64,000 bases of DNA from Spirosoma spitsbergense DSM 19989 (lineage in GTDB: Bacteria > Bacteroidota > Bacteroidia > Cytophagales > Spirosomataceae), in contig NZ_KB893603.1 of assembly GCF_000374085.1 (NCBI RefSeq), positions 63,308-127,307 of the forward strand, in the 5' to 3' direction. Numbering within the stretch: the stretch's first letter is position 1; each line of letters opens with the position of its first letter. A model generated the notes under the pieces. The model was not told where the DNA came from and did not search any database. It saw only the letters and a program-made list of their open reading frames with translations. This document shows, piece by piece, positions 34,915-43,531 of the stretch. The position numbers were made by a program, and so were the translations under genes.

Positions 34915-36757
34915 AGCATGTTTACTCCTCGTATTGCTGCTGAGCCAGTTTCTGGCCTGTTCCGTTCGGCCAGGTTCGGGCGTTCAGGGTGGGAACGATG
35001 TAGTACAGCTGCTGTGGGCAGAGCACAGTCCGTCTGTTTTACCCGCCGATTCGGGGCCGTGTGCGAAGGTAGTGGCACTGCTCATCGGCATCAGTCAGTA
35101 TAACGCAGCCAGCGGCTGGGAAGTACTCAATGCCCAAAACGACGTAGCCCTGATGACGGCTACCCTTCTGAAACATGGCGTAAAACGCGGAAATATCCAT
35201 ACCCTCACCGACCAGCAGGCTACCAAAGCGGGTATTGAACGGGCGTTAAAAACCCTGGCCGATACTCTGCAACAAGGCAATCAGTTGATCGTACTGTATG
35301 CCGGTCATGCCCGCCAACTACCCGATGATAACGGCGACGAAACCGATGGGTACGACGAAGCACTAGTTCCGTATGATGCCCCGCCGGTCAGTCAAAACCA
35401 GCCCGACGGCTACCTCCGCGACGACGAACTGAACCGGCACTTCACCCAAATCCGGGCCACGCTTGGCCCGACAGGGTCGCTTTGGCTGCTGTTCGATGCC
35501 TGCCATTCGCAGACCCTGAACCGGGGCAATCCAGTCGAACGTCGGCACGGCGGGGGCAATCCAGCCGGGATGCAATCCAGTATTAAACAAATGACATCGC
35601 ATGTTCGGGGGGGAGTTGAGCCACTGGGTGAGCCAGCCCGACGGTCAATAAGACGGGCGGCTGCGTCCGGCTCCGACTGGTACGAAACGCCCTCCGCGAC
35701 TGGCTCGCTGGCTCCGTATGTATTGTTTGCTGCTACAACCGACGGTGGCCCAAATTTTGAAACGACCGATGCATCGGGGCAATCCCTGGGGCCACTGACG
35801 CGGGCGGTGGGCGAGGTTTGGGACAATGAAAGCAGGGTAACATACCGGGACCTGTTTACCCGTGTGGCCGCAGCCATGGCCCGGTTCGCGCCCTATCAAC
35901 GCCCCGGTCTGGAGGGTAATGCAGACCTTCCTGCGCCCGGTTGTGGGTCGGTGAAAGCCGCCAGTACATGGCTGTACAGCACCACCGGCGAGCGGCTCCG
36001 CGTAGCATGGCCGCGTAATGATGCCGACCTGACGAAGCGATTGTCCGACCTACCCTTTGTGCAGATAGCCGCAACGCACCCCGACCTCCGCATCGACCGC
36101 CGAAACCGGGGGTATCAACTCTGGTCAGCGACACAACAGACAAACCCGTTGGCGCAGAACCTGTCGTTTGCCGACTGCGCCGAGCGAATCCGCCAGTATT
36201 TTGCCCGGACGGTGCTGCTGCAACTCCACCAAACTACCCCTGATTTTGGGGTGCGGGTCACCATGCAGCGCGTAGCCGTGCAAACTAAACAGGGCCATAC
36301 CGTCGTAACCGACTCGCTGCCAAACCTGACCGCAACGGGTTTGCCCGTTTTCAGCACCGCGCCCAACGAACGCGCCCTGCTCACGCTGACTAATACTGGC
36401 CCGAAAACCGCGTACCTGACCGTTATTGACCTCCTGCCCGATGGTACACTGCACGTACTCCTACCCGGCGACGGTGAACCCGCAACGGCCTACCGGCTGC
36501 TACCGGGGCAATCGCTGCAACGGCGCATTCGCCTGAAAGAACCAACCGGAGCTGAGGTCTACAAAATCCTGCTCACCCCCGACCCCATCGACCTGCGAAC
36601 GGTGCTGCAAACCCGGGGAAACGCCCCCGCCCAGCATCCTTACGAGTTACTTTTCCAGCGTACCTATACCACCCGCGGCATGCCACAGACCGCGCCGTTG
36701 TCATTGTCCGAACAGACGGGCGCAACAGACGAGGTGGTATTTTGGGTGAAAAATTAA
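34904..36757 (+). CDS. Caspase-family (peptidase C14) lipoprotein with DUF4384-like C-terminus
   Basis: A 617-residue protein. The signal peptide ends FLAC (Cys19, possible lipobox). The caspase p20-like domain spans about 55-345: VALLIGISQYN opens it, LYAGHARQL carries the catalytic His (residue 135) and LLFDACHSQT the catalytic Cys (residue 200), followed by an Asp/Arg-rich linker. The C-terminal part (about 400-560) has TAYLTVIDLLPDGTLHVLLPGDG, the DUF4384-like pattern often attached to bacterial caspases. The base composition is GC-rich compared with its neighbours. It starts inside the previous gene and is 18 bases from the CHAT gene. Substrate unknown; the anti-sigma protein is an attractive candidate. 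Confidence 0.88.
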   Translation: MSAKACLLLVLLLSQFLACSVRPGSGVQGGNDVVQLLWAEHSPSVLPADSGPCAKVVALLIGISQYNAASGWEVLNAQNDVALMTATLLKHGVKRGNIHTLTDQQATKAGIERALKTLADTLQQGNQLIVLYAGHARQLPDDNGDETDGYDEALVPYDAPPVSQNQPDGYLRDDELNRHFTQIRATLGPTGSLWLLFDACHSQTLNRGNPVERRHGGGNPAGMQSSIKQMTSHVRGGVEPLGEPARRSIRRAAASGSDWYETPSATGSLAPYVLFAATTDGGPNFETTDASGQSLGPLTRAVGEVWDNESRVTYRDLFTRVAAAMARFAPYQRPGLEGNADLPAPGCGSVKAASTWLYSTTGERLRVAWPRNDADLTKRLSDLPFVQIAATHPDLRIDRRNRGYQLWSATQQTNPLAQNLSFADCAERIRQYFARTVLLQLHQTTPDFGVRVTMQRVAVQTKQGHTVVTDSLPNLTATGLPVFSTAPNERALLTLTNTGPKTAYLTVIDLLPDGTLHVLLPGDGEPATAYRLLPGQSLQRRIRLKEPTGAEVYKILLTPDPIDLRTVLQTRGNAPAQHPYELLFQRTYTTRGMPQTAPLSLSEQTGATDEVVFWVKN

Positions 36758-36775
36758 CTAGAAACCAACCGCATC

Positions 36776-39703
36776 ATGACCTTTAAAAACGCTGCCAAAT
36801 TGTTTTTTTTATTACCGCTTCTATCCAGCGCGGGTTCTGTTTTAGCTCAAACCTGGAAGCAGTTTTATGACCGCATCGACTCCCTATACGTTACCGGCCA
36901 AATTCGACCTGCTTATGAGTTGTCGCTGTTGAGCCAGCAACAAGCCGAACGAGAATTTGGGAAAACCCATGCCAACTATGGGGTTAGCCGGAGTACAACG
37001 GGACAACTATTGCAGGAACTGGGCGACTATAAACAGGCTGAATCTTTGATGAAAGAGGGCATTTATATCATCGAACACAGCAACACGCCCGACATTGACG
37101 ATTATTCATATGCCGTAACCATTCTGGGTGGATTGTACACGGCTCTCAATCGAATGCCTGAATCCTTTTCGTATCTCGAAAAAGCCCTGAGGATTCGGGA
37201 GCGGCTCAATGGAAAAGAGAGCCAGAAATATGCCGAGACACTGACCTTACTGGCCGTGACACACTTAGCAGTCGGGCAATATGAACAGGCCATTACTGAA
37301 ATGCAGAAAGTATTGGTAATCAGAGAGAGAATATACGGAAAAGAAGCTGAGCCTTATGCTGAAGCCGTCGGTAATTTGGCTTCGATATACATTGATATTG
37401 ACGATTATATCCAAGCCGAACCCCTGCTCGAAACCGCTCTCAGCATTCGCGAAAAAACCGTTGGGAAAGACAACGTACACTACTGGTACTCGCTCAACAA
37501 CCTCATAGCCTTGAAAAGTCGAATGGGTGATTACGACCAGTCTATTGTCCTCGCCAACGACCTGCTGGCACGAATGAACAAAGCCGATCAACAGGACGGC
37601 CTATATGTCAGTACGCTAGGGTTGCTGTCGGGAAATTACGTTTCCACAAAGCAGTACCAGCGGGCCGACTCGGCTTACAGGGTTAATTTGGCGCTCGTTG
37701 AGGGGTTAGTCGGCAAAAACCATATCCGATACAGCGACAACCTGCGTGGGCTGGCGGAGGTTGTCGAACAGACCGGGCGATTTCCCGAAGCCGAAAGTCT
37801 GTATCGGGAAGCCATTACTGCCTGCCAGGTGAGTATCGGGGTTGAGACGGATCAGTATGTAGACTGCTCCATTCAGTTGGCGGAATTATTGGCACGAAGC
37901 AAAAAATATACGGAAGCAGACTCGATTTATAAGGCTCTCAAATCACTCAGCGAACGGGTGCTGGGTACCTATTCGTTTGGTTACAGTGCAGTATTGAACG
38001 GGCAGTTAATGAGCTATCGGCTTCAAAACAAGGCTACAAAAGCTATAGTATTACTGAGTGAAGCCAACCAGTTAAACACTGACGTATTGATCCGCCAACT
38101 GCCGTACTGGTCAACCCGTCAGCGCGAAAAGTACTTGCTTAAACATCAGCCTGACAGTTGGGAAAACCTTTCCGTTGCGGCCGATTTTTCGGGACAGTCA
38201 GGCGTTGCGGGCATTCTCTACGAGCAAAGTTTGCAGTTAAAAAATCTGTTGCTAACGCAGCATCTCGGCTTAGAACAGACCGTTCGTGCTACCGGAAATC
38301 AGGCCTTGCTAACTCTGTTCGATTCACTACGAACAATCCAGAACAGCATTGCCTCCCAATACACGCTCCCCGTTGCCCAACGCAAAAATCTCGATTCGCT
38401 CGAAGCCCGTGCTGAAACGCTGGAGAAAGACCTTGCCCGGCAGTCGGCCCCGTTTCGGGCGGCACAGCGGGCGTTACAGACACGCTGGCAGGACGTGCGC
38501 GATGATCTCAAACCCACCGAAGCCGCCGTTGAGTTTGTCAGTTTTCCGTACCACAACGGGTTGCGTCAAATCGATTCGGTGCGGTACATGGCTCTCGTAC
38601 TGCGCCCCGGTGATACCGCCCCGCAGGTAGTGCCGCTGTTGGCGGATGAGACTCCGCTACGCCGGTTACTGGCCCGGAAATCAGGCGTACAGGTTGGGGC
38701 TGCCTTATACGCTACGCGCGGCTCCGAACTCGATACCGACCAACTCACGAAAGGCGACTCGCTCTATCAACTCATCTGGCAACCCCTCGATACGTTGCTG
38801 ACCAACGCAAAAACGGTTTATCTGTCGCCCTCGGGTCTGTTACATCAGGTGGCGTTTGCGGCCTTACCCTATTCGGCCAGTAAAGGAAGCCAGTACCTGG
38901 CCGACCGCTACCAGTTGCGGCAGGTAGGCAGCACCCGGCAGGTAACCACGCCAACCCTTGCCGATGATACCTATAGAAGCATAACGAGTGCCACACTCTA
39001 CGGTGGCATTCAGTATGATTCGGCGGGTGTTGTACCCGCGCCCAACCCGCCCGGTGCCTGGCCGTTTTTGCCCGGCACTCAGCACGAAGTCACTCAGATT
39101 GGGCAGTTAATTGGTCCGAAAGCCGCGCAACGAACGGGTTCAGTCGCTACTGAAGCTGACTTTAAAACCCAGTCCGGTAAATCGCCGTCGGTGCTGCACG
39201 TGGCTACGCACGGGTTCGCCTTTCCTGACCCGCTTGTTTCCCGAACTGATTCGCTGACAGACCAGGGCGGGGCTGCGTTTCGTCAGATTGCTAACCCGCT
39301 GTTCAGAACGGGTCTGTTGATGGCCGGGGCTAACCGGGCTTGGCTGGGCGGCAGACCCGCACCCGGCGAAGATGACGGTATTTTGACTGCCTATGAAGTG
39401 GCTAATCTGAACCTGTCGAACACGAAATTAGTGGTACTCTCGGCCTGCGAAACGGCCCTGGGCGACATTCGGGGCAGCGAAGGAGTGTTTGGGTTGCAGC
39501 GCGCCTTTAAAATGGCTGGATCCGGATATCTGCTCACCAGCCTGTGGCCCGTTTCCGACCAGACTACCAGCGATTTGATGGCCCAGTTTTACCAGAACTG
39601 GAAACGGTACAAAACCATTCGGTTGGCCTACGAGAAAACCCAGCAGCAAATGCGGCATAAATACCCCCCTTCGGTATGGGCCGCGTTTGTACTCATTGAA
39701 TAA
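36776..39703 (+). CDS. Exported TPR-CHAT protease-like protein
   Basis: A 975-residue protein with a signal peptide (about 1-25, ending VLAQ). Residues about 60-450 hold many TPR units of the kinesin-light-chain type (LEKALRIRERLNGKESQKYA; LETALSIREKTVGKDNVHYW). A helical linker (about 520-620) precedes the CHAT domain (about 650-975), which carries the catalytic pair in VLHVATHGFAF (His812) and VVLSACETALGD (Cys891), then GVFGLQRAFKMAGSGYLLTSLWPV, the typical CHAT ending. CHAT is a caspase-like cysteine protease fold. It is the last gene of the sigma operon. Both catalytic residues are intact, so it is probably active. Confidence 0.92.
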   Translation: MTFKNAAKLFFLLPLLSSAGSVLAQTWKQFYDRIDSLYVTGQIRPAYELSLLSQQQAEREFGKTHANYGVSRSTTGQLLQELGDYKQAESLMKEGIYIIEHSNTPDIDDYSYAVTILGGLYTALNRMPESFSYLEKALRIRERLNGKESQKYAETLTLLAVTHLAVGQYEQAITEMQKVLVIRERIYGKEAEPYAEAVGNLASIYIDIDDYIQAEPLLETALSIREKTVGKDNVHYWYSLNNLIALKSRMGDYDQSIVLANDLLARMNKADQQDGLYVSTLGLLSGNYVSTKQYQRADSAYRVNLALVEGLVGKNHIRYSDNLRGLAEVVEQTGRFPEAESLYREAITACQVSIGVETDQYVDCSIQLAELLARSKKYTEADSIYKALKSLSERVLGTYSFGYSAVLNGQLMSYRLQNKATKAIVLLSEANQLNTDVLIRQLPYWSTRQREKYLLKHQPDSWENLSVAADFSGQSGVAGILYEQSLQLKNLLLTQHLGLEQTVRATGNQALLTLFDSLRTIQNSIASQYTLPVAQRKNLDSLEARAETLEKDLARQSAPFRAAQRALQTRWQDVRDDLKPTEAAVEFVSFPYHNGLRQIDSVRYMALVLRPGDTAPQVVPLLADETPLRRLLARKSGVQVGAALYATRGSELDTDQLTKGDSLYQLIWQPLDTLLTNAKTVYLSPSGLLHQVAFAALPYSASKGSQYLADRYQLRQVGSTRQVTTPTLADDTYRSITSATLYGGIQYDSAGVVPAPNPPGAWPFLPGTQHEVTQIGQLIGPKAAQRTGSVATEADFKTQSGKSPSVLHVATHGFAFPDPLVSRTDSLTDQGGAAFRQIANPLFRTGLLMAGANRAWLGGRPAPGEDDGILTAYEVANLNLSNTKLVVLSACETALGDIRGSEGVFGLQRAFKMAGSGYLLTSLWPVSDQTTSDLMAQFYQNWKRYKTIRLAYEKTQQQMRHKYPPSVWAAFVLIE

Positions 39704-39714
39704 CGGGGAGAAGC

Positions 39715-39951
39715 ATGTTTGAGAACCTGCTCCATATCTTATCCGGCAGGCGTTACGTCACAGCAATCGGCACCACTACCGATGCCGATGGGAATTATAC
39801 GCTTCCCTGTATGCTGAAACCTGGTCCCGTTACGGTGATGGTTACTGCCATTGGTTACGAAACCACTCGCCACCCCGTTACACTGGCTAATGCCGGGCGG
39901 GTTATGGTAAACGCCCATTTAGTAGCAGTCGCTCAAGCCGTAATAATCTGA
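39715..39951 (+). pseudogene. Truncated CarboxypepD-regulatory-like fragment
   Basis: A 78-residue frame 12 bases after the CHAT gene. Its second half (IGTTTDADGNYTLPCML, then VTAIGYETTRHPVTLA) is a CarboxypepD-regulatory/transthyretin-like repeat of the kind found at the start of TonB-dependent receptors, but the first strands (normally G-x-V-x-D) are missing and the first 15 residues do not match any start of that domain. There is no signal peptide. It looks like the remnant of a fifth operon gene, although a short functional peptide cannot be ruled out. Confidence 0.55.
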
Positions 39952-40043
39952 TAATCAACGGAACAATCTCTATGCTCTAAAAAGAGAGTTGGGTCAAAGA
40001 GGGCTAAATTAACCTTTCATGGAATCTCCCAACAGAAATAGTG

Positions 40044-40160
40044 CTATTGAATGATCAACCCATTAGGTATGTGATAGCTGACCAATTGAAGAAACCCTTT
40101 CGATAATAAAGTCTGTATTATAGGTAGATTTTTAAAGCCAATGCTAAACCGGATGGTTAG
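40044..40160 (+). repeat. Intergenic repeat, copy B (pair with 28040-28166)
   Basis: This copy shares with copy A the exact words GATCAACCCATTA (40053-40065), TTCGATAATA, AGTCTGTATT and AGGTAG in the same order. Where copy A ends in a perfect hairpin, this copy has CTAAACC/GGTTAG (40144-40150 and 40155-40160), a decayed version with one bulged base. It lies in the gap between the CarboxypepD fragment and the broken alcohol dehydrogenase gene. Confidence 0.7.
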
Positions 40161-40209
40161 TCTCTTAGTTCGGCCTGTTGGCTGATGTAAAAACCAACTC
40201 AACCTATTT

Positions 40210-41367
40210 ATGAAAGCAGCCGTTTTTCACAAAGTGGGTGACATTCGTTACGAAGCAACGGATGATCCCACAATTGAATAGTCAAGAGATGTTATTTTAC
40301 GCGTTACGTCAACGGCAATATGTGGATCCGATCTGCATATCTACGACGGGTTTCTGGCCCAGTTTCAGAATGAGGTGCTGGGCCACGAGTTTATGGGTAT
40401 TGTGGAAGAGGTCGGTTCGGAGGTAACCAATTTAAAGAAAGGAGATCGGGTAGTGGTACCCTTTACCATTGCCTGCGGGCATTGCTTCTTCTGCGAACAT
40501 AATCTTCAAATGCATTGCGAAAACTCGAACCCGGAGTATTACGGCCCTGATGGTGGCTTGCTGACAGAAAAGGGTGGAGGCCTGTTCGGCTATTCTGATC
40601 TGTACGGTGGTTACAATGGTGGACAGGCGGAGTACGTCCGGGTTCCGTATGCCGATTATAGTTTGCGCCACGTTCCCGAAACCCTCAAAGATGAGCAGGT
40701 CCTGTTTTTGACCGATATTTTTCCGACGGGCTGGAGTGCCATTGAATGGGGCGAATTGCGGGGTGGTGAAACGGTGGCCATTTTCGGTTCCGGACCCGTG
40801 GGGCTGATGGCGCAGAAATCAGCCTGGCTACAGGGGGCCGGACGGGTGATTGCTATCGATCCGCTGCCCTATCGACTCGAACGGGCCCGGCGGGTCAATA
40901 ACGTAGAAACGATAAATCCACATGATGTTGACGTAGTCGAAGCCATCCGTAATATGACCGACGGGCGGGGGGCTGACCTTTGCGTTGATGCGGTTGGTAT
41001 GGAAGCCGAACGGTCGATACTGGATAAGGCGAAAGCCGTTATCAACCTGGAGAAAGGGACAACCAAGGTGCTGGAACTGTGCTTTCAGGCGGTTCGGCGC
41101 GGAGGGATCGTATCGGTAGTTGGCGTATACGGATCGCCATCCGATAACTTTCCAATCGGTCGGATGTTCGACAAGGGTGTAACCATGCGCATGGGCCAGT
41201 CACAGGTTCATAAAAACATCGACTATCTGCTCAATCTGGTCGTGCAGGGCAAGGTTGTGCTTGACGATATTGTGTCGCATGTGCTGCCGCTATCTGCTAT
41301 TATCCGGGGTTATGAGATGTTTAAGAAAAAGGAGGACGATTGTACTAAAGTGATTTTAAAACCCTGA
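40210..41367 (+). pseudogene. Zinc-dependent alcohol dehydrogenase, in-frame amber at codon 24
   Basis: A start ATG at 40210 opens MKAAVFHKVGDIRYEAT, the usual start of medium-chain zinc alcohol dehydrogenases, but TAG at 40279-40281 stops translation at codon 24. The same frame continues without any other stop to 41367 and encodes the whole enzyme: ILRVTSTAICGSDLHIYDG with the first catalytic zinc Cys, GHEFMGIVEEVGSE, the structural-zinc cysteine lobe (CGHCFFCEHNLQMHCEN) and the Rossmann motif GSGPVGLMAQ. A downstream GTG at 40375 would lose the catalytic Cys, so reinitiation there would give an inactive product. It is one point mutation from intact; it may be a recent pseudogene or an assembly error. 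Confidence 0.8.
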
Positions 41368-41442
41368 CCAAAGGGGGCGTATAGTTTTGGACACTCTTAG
41401 CGCGGTCAATCAATTCCGTGGAACGAAAATAATCACTCAACA

Positions 41443-42168
41443 ATGGAAGAACGTAAAAATGGAAAAACCGCTCTCATTACCGACCTGACAAAATTATACC
41501 TGAACGACATGGTAAGTCGTAATGAGGGTAAAATTCTCATGCTTGGTTCCGAAGTGTCGGTGATTCCGAACCCAATGATGGCGGTGTATGGTGCCACGAA
41601 GGCGTTCATCAAATCCTTCTCCGAAGCGATTCGAAATGAGATTAAGGATAAGAACGTAACCATTACGGTGCTGATGCCAGGCGCAACCAATACCAATTTC
41701 TTCAAAGTCGTCGGTGCCGGGAACGTAAAAGGAGCCGACCCACAAAAAACAGCAAGTCCGGCAGATGTGGCCAAAGAAGGATACGAAGCACTTATGCAGG
41801 GGAAGGACCACGTAGTAGCGGGTTGGATGAACAAAGCCCGCGTTGCTATTGCCCACGTATTGCCTGACCCGTTGCTGGCTGCCAACGTACGCAAGGATAT
41901 GACACCCAAACAGTCCGAAGAGGATCAGAAGAATGTGATAACGATTGCCGTGCTAACGGGCGCCCTGGTACTTGGTGGTCTCTGGCTGTTCTTAAAAAAC
42001 CGTAATGGTTTCGATCTAAAGCCGGGCAGCGCATACGACCGCGCCCGTTACTGGCATAAGGCAAAAGATGCTGAGAGATCAGCAAAGAAAACGCTCGAAA
42101 CGGTTAGCAATGCCGTGAAGGATACCTACAAAAAAGCAAGAACAGCCGTAGAAGAGGAACTAGCGTAA
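41443..42168 (+). pseudogene. Short-chain dehydrogenase with internal in-frame deletion
   Basis: The ATG at 41443 begins MEERKNGKTALIT, as in SDR enzymes, but the next residues are DLTKLYLNDMVSRNEGKILML, which belong about 110 residues further on. The cofactor-binding TGxxxGIG loop and the NAG motif are missing, while the catalytic YGATK and the substrate region follow normally. The C-terminus has a transmembrane segment (about 165-187, VITIAVLTGALVLGGLWLFL) and a charged tail. The frame is open (241 residues), so the deletion removed a multiple of three bases. Without the nucleotide loop it cannot be a normal oxidoreductase; it may be a remnant or a membrane-anchored non-enzymatic protein. 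Confidence 0.75.
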
Positions 42169-42177
42169 TCTGTATTT

Positions 42178-42219
42178 CACCCCAAGAGGGCAGTTAGTCT
42201 TAACTGTCTTCTTGGGGTG
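42178..42219. terminator. Bidirectional terminator hairpin between SDR remnant and mraY
   Basis: CACCCCAAGA (42178-42187) pairs with TCTTGGGGTG (42210-42219), and an inner stem CAGTTA/TAACTG (42191-42196 and 42201-42206) closes a GTCT loop. The two converging genes end on either side. There is no long T-run. Confidence 0.65.
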
Positions 42220-42223
42220 AGTA

Positions 42224-43432
42224 TTACCGTAGCTTTAGTGTTGCCAGAGCCAGCACCGCCAAAATGATACCGACAATCCATAGGCGGGTCACGATTTTGG
42301 CTTCGTGGTAACCCAATTTCTGGAAGTGGTGGTGTAAGGGAGACATGAGGAAGATTCGCCTGCCCTCCCCGTATTTTCGTTTTGTATACTTAAAATAGCT
42401 TACCTGTGTTATAACGGATACCAGTTCGGCCAGAAAAATGCCGCAAATAACGGGTATCATTAATTCCTTGCGGATTGCCAGGAATAAAACGGCAATAACG
42501 CCACCCAGCATCAGACTTCCCGTGTCGCCCATAAATACCTGGGCCGGATACGAATTGTACCACAAAAAACCGACGCAGGCTCCGACGAAAGCCGCACAGA
42601 AAATTACCAGTTCGCCCGCATTCGGTATGTACATGATGTTGAGGTACTGCGAGAAAACTTTATTTCCTGACAGATAGGCCAGTACGCCAATGGTCAACCC
42701 AATAATAACGGATGTACCAGCAGCCAGTCCGTCAATACCATCGGTAATGTTTGCTCCGTTGGAAACTGCCGTGATAATGAAAATGCAGACTGCCACATAA
42801 ACCACCCATGTATAGTTGTCAGGCAGAAACCCGAATAACAGCGAGCTATAATCGAATTCGTTGTTTTTTATGAATGGCACCGTCGTTAGCGTGGATTTTA
42901 TATCCTGATACACATCGGGAACGGTTGACGTACTAAACATCCGGGGGGCGTATTTCCGAATTTTGACGGACTCATTGAAATACAAAGTCAAGCCCACAAT
43001 CAGGCCCAGCCCAACTTGTCCCACTACTTTAAACTTACCTTGTAACCCTTCTTTATTCTTCTTGAAAACCTTAATGTAATCGTCCAGAAAACCAATCAAA
43101 CCCGTCCAGATGGTTGATACAATGGCGAGAATGACATACACATTGGAGAGTTTTGCGAAGAGTAAAGCCGGAATCAGCAATGAGGCCAGGATAATGAAAC
43201 CGCCCATAGTGGGCGTTCCGCGCTTCTGCATCTGTCCTTCCAGCCCCAGGTCGCGGATGGACTCGCCAATTTGCAGGTTACGAAGTTTATCAATGATGCG
43301 CCGGCCAAATATGGCTGCTACCAGCAAAGAAGTGATAACGGCACCCAGGGCCCGAAACGAAATGTATTGAAAAACCCCGGCTCCGGGAAAGTTGTATTGT
43401 TCGTCGAGAAACTGAAATAGGTAATAGAGCAT
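42224..43432 (-). CDS. mraY: Phospho-N-acetylmuramoyl-pentapeptide transferase MraY
   Basis: MraY makes lipid I from UDP-MurNAc-pentapeptide and undecaprenyl phosphate. The 402-residue polytopic protein has the family signatures GTPTMGGFIIL, FLDDYIKVFKKNKEG (aspartate motif), NITDGIDGLAAGTSVI and FMGDTGSLMLGG, then PLHHHFQKLGYHE. About ten transmembrane helices are visible. It follows murE by about 100 bases on the minus strand and ends the partial dcw cluster; murD, ftsW and murG do not follow. Confidence 0.97.
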   Translation of the reverse strand: MLYYLFQFLDEQYNFPGAGVFQYISFRALGAVITSLLVAAIFGRRIIDKLRNLQIGESIRDLGLEGQMQKRGTPTMGGFIILASLLIPALLFAKLSNVYVILAIVSTIWTGLIGFLDDYIKVFKKNKEGLQGKFKVVGQVGLGLIVGLTLYFNESVKIRKYAPRMFSTSTVPDVYQDIKSTLTTVPFIKNNEFDYSSLLFGFLPDNYTWVVYVAVCIFIITAVSNGANITDGIDGLAAGTSVIIGLTIGVLAYLSGNKVFSQYLNIMYIPNAGELVIFCAAFVGACVGFLWYNSYPAQVFMGDTGSLMLGGVIAVLFLAIRKELMIPVICGIFLAELVSVITQVSYFKYTKRKYGEGRRIFLMSPLHHHFQKLGYHEAKIVTRLWIVGIILAVLALATLKLR

Positions 43433-43440
43433 AGGTTATT

Positions 43441-43520
43441 AATGAGTAAATGCGTGAATGAGTGAATAAATCCATGAAAATTATTCGCGCATTCATTCAT
43501 GCGTCCATTCACAATTATAC
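43441..43520. repeat. Low-complexity imperfect palindrome of GAATGAGTGAATAAA-type words
   Basis: The murE-mraY gap holds GCGTGAATGAGTGAATAAAT followed, after a short centre, by roughly complementary words (ATTATTCGCGCATTCATTCATGCGTCCATTCAC). It is of the same type as the element at 3205-3350 but made from different words. Confidence 0.5.
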
Positions 43521-43531
43521 ATGGGCCAAAG

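Noticed and set aside
35410..35877. Minus-strand frames inside the caspase gene
   Set aside because: Several overlap each other and the GC-rich caspase coding region; none has recognisable motifs. GC-rich genes produce such shadows.
33552..39703. CRISPR array or cas genes beside the TPR-CHAT operon
   Set aside because: The TPR-CHAT plus sigma combination recalls type III-E systems, but no repeat array, gRAMP or Cas1/2-like gene is in the window, and the CHAT protein has a signal peptide.
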